Below, one piece after another: positions 17,381 to 24,348 of a stretch of 39,235 nucleotides of DNA. The notes under the pieces were generated by a model. It made no database searches. It was not told the origin of the DNA and saw nothing but the letters and a program-made list of their open reading frames with translations. The position numbers were made by a program, and so were the translations under genes. Source of the stretch: Candidatus Scalindua rubra (GTDB lineage: Bacteria; Planctomycetota; Brocadiia; Brocadiales; Scalinduaceae); NCBI GenBank assembly GCA_001723765.1, contig MAYW01000027.1:1-39235 (forward strand). The letters run 5' to 3'. The stretch's first letter is position 1, and the number at the start of each line of letters is the position of its first letter.

Positions 17381-17460
17381 TTGCAAGGTGAACAGACAAC
17401 TAGTTTTGAATATAATATATATGAAAAATTTTACTTGTATAATCAAGTGAGTTTAAGTCG

Positions 17461-17589
17461 TTATGGTTCTTCTCTTTTTATGTCTTCAATTGCTTTTTTA
17501 AAGGACATTTTGCATTTATCATATTTTAAAGGATCATCTTTGGTCAGATACCTGAGAAATATGTTTGTATCAATAAACTTTTTTTTCAT
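17461..17589 (-). pseudogene. VapC-type PIN toxin, N-terminal 42 codons only
   Basis: ATG 17587-17589, 3 nt after the AbrB-like gene, reads MKKKFIDTNIFLRYLTKDDP, then a KYDKCKMSFKKAIE helix, and stops at 17461. FIDTNIFLRYL is the first PIN strand with the catalytic Asp. The other acidic residues (positions ~40-120 of a full VapC) are absent. The downstream sequence (17213-17460) shows no continuation I can see. Confidence 0.78.
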
Positions 17590-17592
17590 GAT

Positions 17593-17850
17593 CTACTTAC
17601 CTGTTGCTACTTTTTTAGCAATTCTTTTCTTTACCCCTTCCCTAACCTTATGGAAATCTACAGGTTTCTCCTTATCAGGTATCTTAATCGAGCCTCCAAT
17701 ATCAAGGATATTGCCTCTTAGAGGTTTGATAACAGCATGATCACCTTCAACAACTATGATAACCTTTTCAGAAGGTTTTAAGTTCAAGGCATTTCTCACT
17801 TCCTTTGGTATGGTCATCTGCCCCTTTGATGTTAATATTGAAACAGGCAT
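17593..17850 (-). CDS. AbrB/MazE-like (SpoVT-AbrB) antitoxin
   Basis: 85 aa swapped-hairpin DNA-binding domain: SILTSKGQMTIPKEVRNALNLKPSEKVIIVVEGDHAVI is the SpoVT-AbrB signature in two adjacent strands. The rest is a basic tail that would neutralise a toxin. AAAGGAGG precedes the ATG. Paired with a VapC gene that now codes only 42 residues, so it is an orphan antitoxin. Likely autoregulatory by family analogy. Confidence 0.85.
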   Translation of the reverse strand: MPVSILTSKGQMTIPKEVRNALNLKPSEKVIIVVEGDHAVIKPLRGNILDIGGSIKIPDKEKPVDFHKVREGVKKRIAKKVATGK

Positions 17851-18143
17851 TTTATCCTCCTTTTTATAGAATTTCCTACATCATAGAATTTTTCTTACAT
17901 TTATGCAAGTGTACTTCATGTGAAAATTTGTCTTATGTTATCCAGATTTTTGTTAGTTTACGACATGTTCAAAACGGTCTTTTCAATTGTTAGGGAATAA
18001 TAGGGACAGCGACTGGTTGTTGATTCTTAAAGGGTTTCAACAAGGTAATGCAATTAATCATCAACTCCATAAAATCTGGAAAAAGATTGTCATCAAGATT
18101 TAAGAAATAAGACACAATAACTCATGCAGATGGAATTTAAAGG
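17851..18143. other. Spacer containing the right copy of a direct repeat
   Basis: No gene. TTGATTCTTA at 18020 and GGTAATGCAATT at 18044 match the left copy at 17318/17341. It also carries 'AATAGGGACAGCGACTGG' near 17998. It lies between the AbrB-type gene and the end of tnaA. Confidence 0.45.
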
Positions 18144-19511
18144 TTAATTCTTTAACCTCTTAAAAGTCGACAAGAAGTGTCTCAATGTAGGAGATTCATA
18201 ATCAAATTCAAAACCCTTTATCTTTTCTCTTCTTTTATAAGCATTAACAACTATTTCGCAAACATAGTCGAGATGTTCACTGCAATAAACCCTGCGTGGA
18301 ATAGCTAATCTCATTAAGTCTAGTCTTGGATAGATATTTTTTCCTGTATTTTGATCACGTCCTGCCAGAATGGTTCCTACCTCTACACCACGTACTCCGC
18401 CCTCAATATAACATTCTATGCATAATGTCTGAGAAGGAAAGTTTTCCTGTTTGATGTGTGGAAGAAAGCCTTTTCCATTGATAAAGACAGCATGACCTCC
18501 AAAAGGCTTCATTATTGGTATTCCTGCATTAGACAACTTTTCACCCACGTAACGTACCTGACCTATTCTGTAACGTAAATAATCTTCTTCAATCCCTTCA
18601 AATAAACCTCTGGCCAATGCCTCCATGTCTCTGCCGGACATACCTCCATAGGTAATAAAACCTTCAAACAGGACGGTTTTATGAGCTAGTTTATCATAGA
18701 GCTTTTTATCATTTATGGCTATGAAACCTCCTATATTGTTTATAGCATCCTTCTTGGCGCTCATAGTACATCCATCCATGTGAGACATCATTTCTTTTAC
18801 TATTTCCTGGATTGACTTATCCTTGTATCCTGCTTCACGTTCTTTTATAAAGAATGCATTTTCTGCAAAACGGGCAGCATCCATAAATAGTGCTATATTA
18901 TTCTTTTTTGTTACTTCGTGTACCTGTCTTATATTTTCAAGTGAGACTGGTTGTCCACCTCCGCTATTACAAGTTGCGGTGATAAGCACATACGCAATAT
19001 TTTCAGGATCTTTATTAATAAAACCTTCTAGTTTGGAAATATCAATGTTCCCTTTAAAAGGGTGTTCAGTATCTGGTTGATAAGCTTCTTCAATAACGCA
19101 ATCAATTGCTCTACCTCTCACGTTTATTATATGTGCCTTTGTTGTGTCAAAATGCATATTTCCAGGTACGACTTGACAGGGCTTTACCAGAATCTCATCT
19201 AAAACGTGTTCGGCACCCCGTCCTTGATGTGTTGGTAGTACATACTTAAAACCCATGATACTTTTCACTGCTTCCTCAAGGTGCTTAAAGTTTATACTAC
19301 CTGCGTATGACTCATCTCCCAGCATTATGCCTGCCCATTGGTTATCACTCATTGCACCGGTACCGGAGTCAGTTAAAAGGTCTATGTAGATATCCTGTGA
19401 TTGTAGAAAGAAAAGGTTATACCCCACTTCCCTGATTCGTTTTTCTCTCTCTTCACGAGGGATTAAGTTAATCTTTTCAACAACCTTTATCTTGTATGGT
19501 GGAAGTATCAT
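18144..19511 (-). CDS. tnaA: Tryptophanase (tryptophan indole-lyase)
   Basis: 455 aa PLP beta-eliminating lyase giving indole, pyruvate and ammonia from tryptophan. Visible: DIYIDLLTDSGTGAMSD, LPTHQGRGAEHVL, FDTT, ATCNSGGGQPVS, FMDAARFAENAFFIKERE, the PLP lysine in SAKKDA, and TYGGMSGRDMEA. Tyrosine phenol-lyase is the close relative. At the position where that enzyme has its substrate Arg (GVRSMERG) this protein reads GVRGVEVG, like E. coli tryptophanase (GIRAVEIG), so tryptophanase is preferred. No tnaC leader is evident: the start lies 11 bp after the stop of a PIN toxin gene on the same strand, suggesting transcription from the toxin-antitoxin promoter. Confidence 0.88.
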   Translation of the reverse strand: MILPPYKIKVVEKINLIPREEREKRIREVGYNLFFLQSQDIYIDLLTDSGTGAMSDNQWAGIMLGDESYAGSINFKHLEEAVKSIMGFKYVLPTHQGRGAEHVLDEILVKPCQVVPGNMHFDTTKAHIINVRGRAIDCVIEEAYQPDTEHPFKGNIDISKLEGFINKDPENIAYVLITATCNSGGGQPVSLENIRQVHEVTKKNNIALFMDAARFAENAFFIKEREAGYKDKSIQEIVKEMMSHMDGCTMSAKKDAINNIGGFIAINDKKLYDKLAHKTVLFEGFITYGGMSGRDMEALARGLFEGIEEDYLRYRIGQVRYVGEKLSNAGIPIMKPFGGHAVFINGKGFLPHIKQENFPSQTLCIECYIEGGVRGVEVGTILAGRDQNTGKNIYPRLDLMRLAIPRRVYCSEHLDYVCEIVVNAYKRREKIKGFEFDYESPTLRHFLSTFKRLKN

Positions 19512-19522
19512 GAAAATGCAAG

Positions 19523-19945
19523 TTAAGAATGCTTCTTGGTAGGTACTACGATAAAGCCAAATCTTTGAAAGTCTTTATCAAAAGTGAAGGCTGTCTCCAC
19601 ATTCAACTTTTTCATTAATGCAAAGCTAGTACAATCCACAAATGACAAATCCCATTCTTTGTATTTTTGAAAGATAGTCCATGCATCATTTCGAACCTCA
19701 CGTGATACATCTATGAACCAGACAAGTCGGCTCGTAAGTAACATATTTCCAGCTTTAACAGCCGCTGAATGTCCAGATCGGAATCTAATACATGTTACTG
19801 TTTCAGAAAATATATAATCAGTACTGATAAGTCTTCTGACCCTGCCTTCTGAATTAAGCCAATTGCTAGCCGACAAATGGTATTGGTCGTCCCTATCTAT
19901 GAATGCTTGCCAGGCGCTCGTATCAACAAAGACATCTTTACTCAT
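19523..19945 (-). CDS. PIN-domain toxin (VapC-like), intact
   Basis: 140 aa PIN nuclease. The first catalytic Asp is in DVFVDTSAWQAFI (~5-15), a central acidic residue in YIFSETVTCIR, further Asp in WDLSFVDCTSFALM, and the final strand is AFTFDKDFQRFGF. All the acidic positions expected for an active RNase are present, unlike the two VapC stubs nearby. The start overlaps the upstream HTH gene by 4 nt (ATGA). tnaA begins 11 bp downstream. Confidence 0.87.
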   Translation of the reverse strand: MSKDVFVDTSAWQAFIDRDDQYHLSASNWLNSEGRVRRLISTDYIFSETVTCIRFRSGHSAAVKAGNMLLTSRLVWFIDVSREVRNDAWTIFQKYKEWDLSFVDCTSFALMKKLNVETAFTFDKDFQRFGFIVVPTKKHS

Positions 19946-20283
19946 TTAACTTTTTTCTTTTTAGTCCTATAGATATACGTATCATGCTTTATAGATGCAT
20001 CCTTAACCCCTGAGCTTATAAGACCTTGAAGCTGCCATATTGGATCTTTGTCAACAGCCTTTACATATGTAGTTTTTTTGCTTTTACGTACTTCATAGAA
20101 CCATGAATTTCCCTCTCTTACAGAACAAATGTTGATACCCTGTGAACGAAGCTTTTTGATAATCCTCAAGACTGTAGGTGTAGATACACCTAAAGATTGA
20201 GCCAATCTAAAGGTATTTACACGTTCTGTTTCTATTAGACGCAATACCCTTTCTTCTGTTGTTTTTTTCTTTAACTTAATCAT
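19942..20283 (-). CDS. Helix-turn-helix antitoxin/regulator paired with the PIN toxin
   Basis: 113 aa. Residues ~8-55 form a winged HTH: ERVLRLIETERVNTFRLAQSL, then GVSTPTVLRIIKKLRSQGI with the recognition helix TPTVLRIIKKL. The basic C-terminal tail could bind the toxin. AAAGGAA precedes the ATG. The direct repeats and promoter at 20318-20349 upstream suggest autoregulation. It is the likely antitoxin because it is immediately upstream of, and overlaps, the PIN gene; the family name is not certain. Confidence 0.75.
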   Translation of the reverse strand: MIKLKKKTTEERVLRLIETERVNTFRLAQSLGVSTPTVLRIIKKLRSQGINICSVREGNSWFYEVRKSKKTTYVKAVDKDPIWQLQGLISSGVKDASIKHDTYIYRTKKKKVK

Positions 20284-20317
20284 TTTTTATTCCTTTGAAA
20301 TTTTAATTAAATATGAT

Positions 20318-20349
20318 ATTATTATATCAATTGACATTATTATATCAAT
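20318..20349 (-). promoter_or_regulatory. Sigma70-like promoter within two 14-bp direct repeats (candidate operator)
   Basis: ATTATTATATCAAT occurs exactly twice (20318-20331 and 20336-20349). Read on the minus strand, TTGATA (20348-20343) and TATAAT (20326-20321) are spaced by 16 bp and point at the HTH/PIN operon, whose ATG is about 38 nt beyond the -10 box. An operator overlapping the promoter is what an autorepressing antitoxin would need. Confidence 0.6.
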
Positions 20350-20530
20350 ATTTTTAATTTTATATGGTTATTGATTTTTTGTCGGAATGTGAGATATGGC
20401 AAGATAAACAATAAATAATGCAAATAGGAAATGAAAAGGTATGTTTTAGTGTAGATATGCAGCAAGGCGAATTTAAAGGCAGAGTTTCTAACCGTTTCTT
20501 TTTCATCTGTCAGGCTTAAATCCACTGTCG

Positions 20531-21049
20531 TTATTTTTCTTTGTGTTGGATTACTTTGACCCAAATTGGTGTATCGGAGAAGGAGGATTCTTGAATATGC
20601 TTAATGATTTCTGTTACTTGTTGTATAATATTTTCTCTTTTGCAATTTGATGGAAAAAAATGGAGTATTTCTGTTTCGATTTCTCTTCCTTCTTCAGCAT
20701 GGGCCTTGTCTGGGATGATATGTATCGAGTAGTCTAGAGGAATAATTCCACGATACTTACGGATTAGTTCATCATAGTCGTTAAAAATATTTTGTATTAA
20801 GATTCTTAAATCTTCTGTTTCATGCTTTCCTTTTTCGAAGATTCCTTTATGTATATCAATCAAATATTCTCTTTCTTTACCGAAATTAGTATATTGATGC
20901 TCGTATTTACATGAGCTGTTTTCCTGGAAAGACTCTTTGATCAAGGTTAATTTTTCAAATCTACTTTTAAACCACTCATCGATACTCTTTTGAACCTGGT
21001 TGACGTTAACTCCAATTTTTTTCGCAAGTTCTAGAAATATTTGTCTCAT
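20531..21049 (-). CDS. Hypothetical protein, mostly helical
   Basis: 172 aa, no family recognised. Charged helices with an early MRQIFLELAKKIGVNVNQVQ that could be a small helix-turn-helix-like start, then a long acidic/basic middle and a C-terminal strand-rich part ending DTPIWVKVIQHKEK. One Cys pair is far apart, with no signal peptide or membrane segment. It stands alone, with spacers on both sides. Codon use is ordinary for the window. Confidence 0.55.
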   Translation of the reverse strand: MRQIFLELAKKIGVNVNQVQKSIDEWFKSRFEKLTLIKESFQENSSCKYEHQYTNFGKEREYLIDIHKGIFEKGKHETEDLRILIQNIFNDYDELIRKYRGIIPLDYSIHIIPDKAHAEEGREIETEILHFFPSNCKRENIIQQVTEIIKHIQESSFSDTPIWVKVIQHKEK

Positions 21050-21087
21050 AATATTTATCCTTTACCCATTTGGCAAATCCCCCTCTC

Positions 21088-21166
21088 ATTAATTAGGGAC
21101 ACATCCCTTTTACTCGCTAATCATTATGTATACGTGTGCTTAAAAAGGGATGTGTCCCTAATTAAT
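21088..21166. repeat. 24-bp perfect inverted repeat with a 31-bp loop
   Basis: ATTAATTAGGGACACATCCC plus TTTT at 21088-21111 is perfectly complementary to 21143-21166. The right arm overlaps the stop codon of the gene at 21162. It could act as a terminator, or be a small mobile palindrome. Confidence 0.75.
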
Positions 21167-21689
21167 TATCTTTATTTTTTAAATTTAGAAGGACTTTCCA
21201 CTTACCATCTTCTTTAACTAATTTGAAATTTCCTCTTTCTTCAATCATAGGCACATCACCTTCTTTTAAGTATTGTCTTAACATATGCCTCATAGCTTCT
21301 TCGGGATTTTTCATGTCTTTTCGTCCCTGAAAAGGTCCAAAGATTTCCCCTAAAACCCTGGGCATGTCTGGGGCAGTTATTGTAATATCGACGATTGCAT
21401 TGTCTTCGCTTATTTTTGTTTCAATTATCTCGTACTTACTTAATGAAAAAATTGTTTTTGCCATTTCTTGAAGAAAAGGGTCATCAAGACTGTTTTGCTT
21501 TATGAATTCTTTTCTGCTTATAGTGTCTTTATCTTCTTTTGAAATATAATTATATGTTTTTTGTAGATTGTTTGAGTAAAGAGCTTTTAAGTACTTTATC
21601 AGCACGCTTTCAGGAGTGTTTTTCCAAAAGCCAAAGATTGGAATAATAATTATAAGAATTAAGATTAATGTAATGAGTTTTCTCATTGA
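21162..21689 (-). CDS. Small membrane-anchored or exported hypothetical protein
   Basis: I start at ATG 21689 (MRKLITLILILIIIIPIFGF), a typical signal anchor. The longer frame to 21824 begins with a Trp- and Lys-rich stretch that looks like translated spacer. The mature part (about 150 aa) has a short helical start (SVLIKYLKALYSNNLQKTYN, then YISKEDK) and a beta-rich end with KLVKEDGKWKVLL. This pattern resembles DUF4878/SnoaL-like lipoprotein domains, though no lipobox Cys is present. Function unknown. It lies downstream of accA on the same strand. Confidence 0.55.
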   Translation of the reverse strand, partial: SMRKLITLILILIIIIPIFGFWKNTPESVLIKYLKALYSNNLQKTYNYISKEDKDTISRKEFIKQNSLDDPFLQEMAKTIFSLSKYEIIETKISEDNAIVDITITAPDMPRVLGEIFGPFQGRKDMKNPEEAMRHMLRQYLKEGDVPMIEERGNFKLVKEDGKWKVLLNLKNKDN

Positions 21690-21842
21690 TTGTTTTTTCC
21701 CTTCAACTCTTTGACCGTACGAAAACCATTCCATGCTAAAGGTTTTTTCAATTTTAGCTTTTATCTTCCATTGCCATCTTTCTGATGACCAATAATTTCT
21801 TTCATTATAGCCCTGTTTATACATTTGTAATCCATAGACTTG

Positions 21843-22793
21843 TTATTCCAGAAAATGACCTATTTTTCTGTATTTGTTATATCTATTTTCAATTAACTTA
21901 TCTATGGGTATTGTTTGGAGTTCATCAATATACCGTACTATTGTTTCCTTTAATATCTTAGCCATTTCTTCTGGGTTATTGTGCGCTGCTCCTATTGGTT
22001 CTGGTATTATTTCATCTACTATTCCCAGTTCGTATAATTCCTTTGCAGTCAGTTTTAATGCAGTTGCAGCTTCTTCTGCGTTATCTTTACTCTTCCACAG
22101 GATAGCCGCACATCCTTCCGGTGAAATAACGGAGCAATAGGCAAATTCTAAAATCGAAAACTTATCACCTACTCCTATTCCCAGCGCGCCACCGCTTCCT
22201 CCTTCACCGGTGACAATACAAATTATTGGAGTTTTAAGCTTGCTCATTTCTGCAATATTTATGGCGATTGCATGTGCCTGTCCACGTTCTTCTGCCCCTA
22301 TATCAGGGTTTGCTCCTGGTGTGTCGATTAATGTGACTATTGGTAGATGAAATTTTTCAGCTAGTTTCATTTTATGTAATGCTTTTCGATATCCTTCTGG
22401 ATTGGGCATACCAAAGTTACAGTCAATTCTTTCCTTTGTTGTTTTCCCCTTTTGGTGACCAATTATCAAAGCCTTTTTACCATCAAATTTGCCAAGGCCT
22501 GTGATTATGGCCTTGTCATCTCCATATCTTCGGTCTCCATGTAGTTCTATAAAATCATCAACCATCAAGTTTATATGATCAGATATAGGTGGTCTAAGAT
22601 GGTGACGGGCTATCTTTACTATTTCATAGGGAGAAAGATTGGAATACATTTCTTTCTGAAGATTTCTTTTCCGTTCTTCTAGCTTTTTTATTTCAATAGA
22701 TGAATTGACATTTTTCGGATCACTCTTTAATTCTTGAATATGTTGTTCTAATTCAAGAATTGTGTTTTCAAACTTAGAAGTGTTTTTTTTCAT
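21843..22793 (-). CDS. accA: Acetyl-CoA carboxylase carboxyltransferase, alpha subunit
   Basis: 316 aa, normal for AccA. With AccD it transfers CO2 from carboxybiotin to acetyl-CoA to make malonyl-CoA for fatty acids. Helical N-terminus, then ARHHLRPPISDHINLM, FIELHGDRRYGDDKAIITG, NFGMPNPEGYRKALH, TLIDTPGANPDIGAEERGQA, and the oxyanion-hole glycines GEGGSGGALGIG followed by YCSVISPEGCAAILWK. ATG 22793. Upstream lies a ~290-bp palindromic repeat region whose 100-bp core recurs upstream of recJ. Confidence 0.95.
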   Translation of the reverse strand: MKKNTSKFENTILELEQHIQELKSDPKNVNSSIEIKKLEERKRNLQKEMYSNLSPYEIVKIARHHLRPPISDHINLMVDDFIELHGDRRYGDDKAIITGLGKFDGKKALIIGHQKGKTTKERIDCNFGMPNPEGYRKALHKMKLAEKFHLPIVTLIDTPGANPDIGAEERGQAHAIAINIAEMSKLKTPIICIVTGEGGSGGALGIGVGDKFSILEFAYCSVISPEGCAAILWKSKDNAEEAATALKLTAKELYELGIVDEIIPEPIGAAHNNPEEMAKILKETIVRYIDELQTIPIDKLIENRYNKYRKIGHFLE

Positions 22794-22970
22794 ATCGAGA
22801 ATTGTTTTTTTGTGTGAATGTAGCGTGTTTATTAATGTTTTTTACAATTTTAGCAATTTTTTTGTGCAAATCAAGGGAATATAGAGAACTTAGCTCTGTC
22901 GCTAACTTCTTGGTTTGCTTCGCAAAATTAATTTTACCATAAAAACTGTGTACTAACGATTGTAATAAAT

Positions 22971-23257
22971 AGTGCGGCATAGCCGCAACCGTTCGGCTGA
23001 GCTCACGCCGAAGCCGAGTTTGAAGTGCCTTAAGTGAACTAAAGTGCCTAAAGTTAAAAAAATATTTTTCCACATCTTTAGCTCTCTCCGAGGCGTAGGT
23101 TCTACGAGCCGGAGGCACTTCAAACTTCCTGCCCGAACTGATTGGCAGGCGGGTAGGCACTTTTAACTTTTTATGAGACTCAAAAAACTTTCTAAAGCTT
23201 GTCCTCATGAAAACATGTCCTCATGTAAATGAGGATGGGGAAAAGAAGATTTTATAA
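22971..23257. repeat. Composite palindromic repeat upstream of accA (copy 1)
   Basis: Contains GCGGCATAGCCGC, AAGTGCCTAAAGTTAAAA and, from about 23154 to 23256, a ~100-bp core nearly identical to 37073-37170 (TTTCTAAA, GTCCTCATG twice, then GGATGGGGAAAAGAAG). TCCTCAT/ATGAGGA at the end forms a short hairpin. A GC-rich palindrome (about 23128-23152) is nested inside. The 144-codon open frame across it (23208-22774) is explained by the repeat. Confidence 0.7.
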
Positions 23258-23265
23258 TAAAAGGA

Positions 23266-23516
23266 GTCACATCTCGCCACTTGACACAAATAGAGTAATC
23301 AGTATAAAACAAGAAAAGAAGCCTTAAAGAAACTCCCCTACAATAACATTGCAAGGATGGCAATGATTTATCTTGCGTTTAGTTATTGTGGATTGACATT
23401 AAAAGAGATCGGGCAAGGTTATGGAGGGATAAGTGATTCTACTGTCAATAAGGTAGTGAACCATTTTAGTACCTGTCTTTCAAATAAAAAGATTGTGTCA
23501 AGTGGCGAGATGTGAC
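23266..23516. mobile_element. ~250-bp element with 24-bp terminal inverted repeats
   Basis: GTCACATCTCGCCACTTGAC plus ACAA (23266-23289) is the exact complement of 23493-23516. Inside is the C-terminal fragment of a transposase. After the right end, parts of the terminal sequence repeat: a second GTGGCGAGATGTGACC copy and four GACCCCATCAAA-like units up to 23594. Confidence 0.75.
23294..23515 (+). pseudogene. Transposase C-terminal fragment (helix-turn-helix part, REP-type Y1 transposase-like)
   Basis: The frame reads NNIARMAMIYLAFSYCGLTL, then KEIGQGYGGISDSTVNKVVNHF and a stop. This looks like the DnaA/MarR-like HTH found at the C-terminus of REP-associated tyrosine transposases (GGISDSTV is the turn and recognition helix). 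No HUH motif or catalytic Tyr is present because only ~70 codons remain. The family call is tentative. Confidence 0.55.
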
Positions 23517-23594
23517 CCCATCAAATGACCCCATCAAAAAGTGGCGAGATGTGACCCCATCAAAAAAAGACCCCATTAAACGACCCCATCAAAC
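23517..23594 (+). repeat. Short degenerate tandem repeats (GACCCCATCAAA units)
   Basis: Four units of GACCCCAT[C/T]AAA with variable spacers and a second copy of AGTGGCGAGATGTGACC follow the inverted-repeat element. They are probably end fragments left by repeated insertions of it. Confidence 0.6.
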
Positions 23595-23938
23595 CATCCT
23601 ATTACACAGAGCTGAGCAATAAAGGGTTTTTTGCCACCGATGAAACAAATCCACAACCGGGATGGGGTCTGAACAACACAGGTGACTTTCTGAATTTAAA
23701 TCCCACTGTTTACTGGTCTGATACTGGGTTTGCGCATACTACCAACTTCGCCTGGATCTTCAACTTCTTCAACGGCTACCAGAACGCGCACAACAAGGGC
23801 CACAATTTTTCTGCGCTGGCAGTTCGTTCCGGCGATGTTGCCGCCGTCGTGCCTGAACCCACAACTATTGTAATAGTCGGAATCGGCCTTGCGGGAGTGG
23901 CGATCTATGGCGTAAGAAGAAGGCGGCAACGTAGGTGA
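23591..23938 (+). pseudogene. PEP-CTERM exported protein, C-terminal fragment
   Basis: The open frame encodes GFFATDETNPQPGWGLNNTG, then a Trp/Asn-rich segment (FAWIFNFFNG, HNFSALAVRSGD) like the C-terminus of DUF1566-type proteins. It ends VPEPTTIVIVGIGLAGVAIY plus GVRRRRQRR: the PEP motif, a membrane helix and an Arg cluster, the target of exosortase/EpsH sorting. No start codon or signal peptide precedes it; the repeat array joins it directly. The 5' part of the gene has been lost. Confidence 0.75.
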
Positions 23939-24348
23939 TTTGATAATTTGAGTTATTTGGCCTCCTGTGAAATAGAAATAAATAGACGATTTTACGGGGT
24001 AAATTATTTAATAGGGGGTTGTAGGGAGGAAATCTCCCCCCTGCATTTTCTTTTTTTTATATTTTTAAACTATTTTTGTAATTGCCCAATAACTTCTGGA
24101 AGGCAAACATTCATGTACGTGAGAAACCTTGCTTTCGCCCGCCTGAATGATTGTCGGACAGGCAAGGATTCCATTACTGATTCCTCCGATGCCGGTTCAG
24201 GCTTGCAGCCTGAACCGAAACGTTTCGGTTCAATCTACAAGATTGAACCGGCAATAGAAAGAAGATTACACAACCTGCCTTAGCTAAATAATTTTGAATG
24301 TTTTTATTCTTTTCTCTGCGGCCTCTGCGCCTCTGCGTTAAGACGTGA
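23939..24348. other. Spacer with palindromic repeats
   Basis: No gene. Holds a GC-rich palindrome fragment (GCCCGCCTG...GACAGGC, about 24138-24162), the double-hairpin GGTTCA element (24191-24252), and a CTCTGCGCCTCTGCGTTAA-type sequence (near 24316-24340) common as a dispersed repeat. Confidence 0.5.
24191..24252. repeat. GGTTCA double-hairpin (cloverleaf-like) repeat, copy 1
   Basis: Hairpin GGTTCAGGCT/AGCCTGAACC (24194-24216), a central GAAACGTTTC palindrome, then hairpin GGTTCAATCT/AGATTGAACC (24227-24249). The outer ends GCCGGTTCA and TGAACCGGC also pair, so the whole can fold as a two-arm cloverleaf. Related copies at 31581-31685 and 35510-35552. Confidence 0.8.

Noticed and set aside
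17318-17740. 140-codon plus-strand frame
   Set aside because: It is antisense to the AbrB-type antitoxin and the VapC stub, both of which have clear motifs and ribosome sites on the minus strand.
18144-19511. Tyrosine phenol-lyase instead of tryptophanase
   Set aside because: The position of the phenol-lyase substrate Arg reads Val (GVRGVEVG), as in tryptophanases (GIRAVEIG).
20340-20564. 74-codon minus-strand frame after the 172-aa hypothetical
   Set aside because: AT-rich spacer composition (Tyr/Leu/Ile run), overlaps the end of the real gene and then the promoter/operator repeats of the HTH/PIN module.
22774-23208. 144-codon minus-strand frame upstream of accA
   Set aside because: Its sequence is the translated palindromic repeat whose core recurs at 37073-37170, and it includes a GC-rich palindrome. 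No protein family and no ribosome site.
24191-24252. tRNA gene
   Set aside because: Cloverleaf-like pairing but no acceptor/anticodon arrangement of a tRNA; it is a two-hairpin repeat with copies elsewhere.
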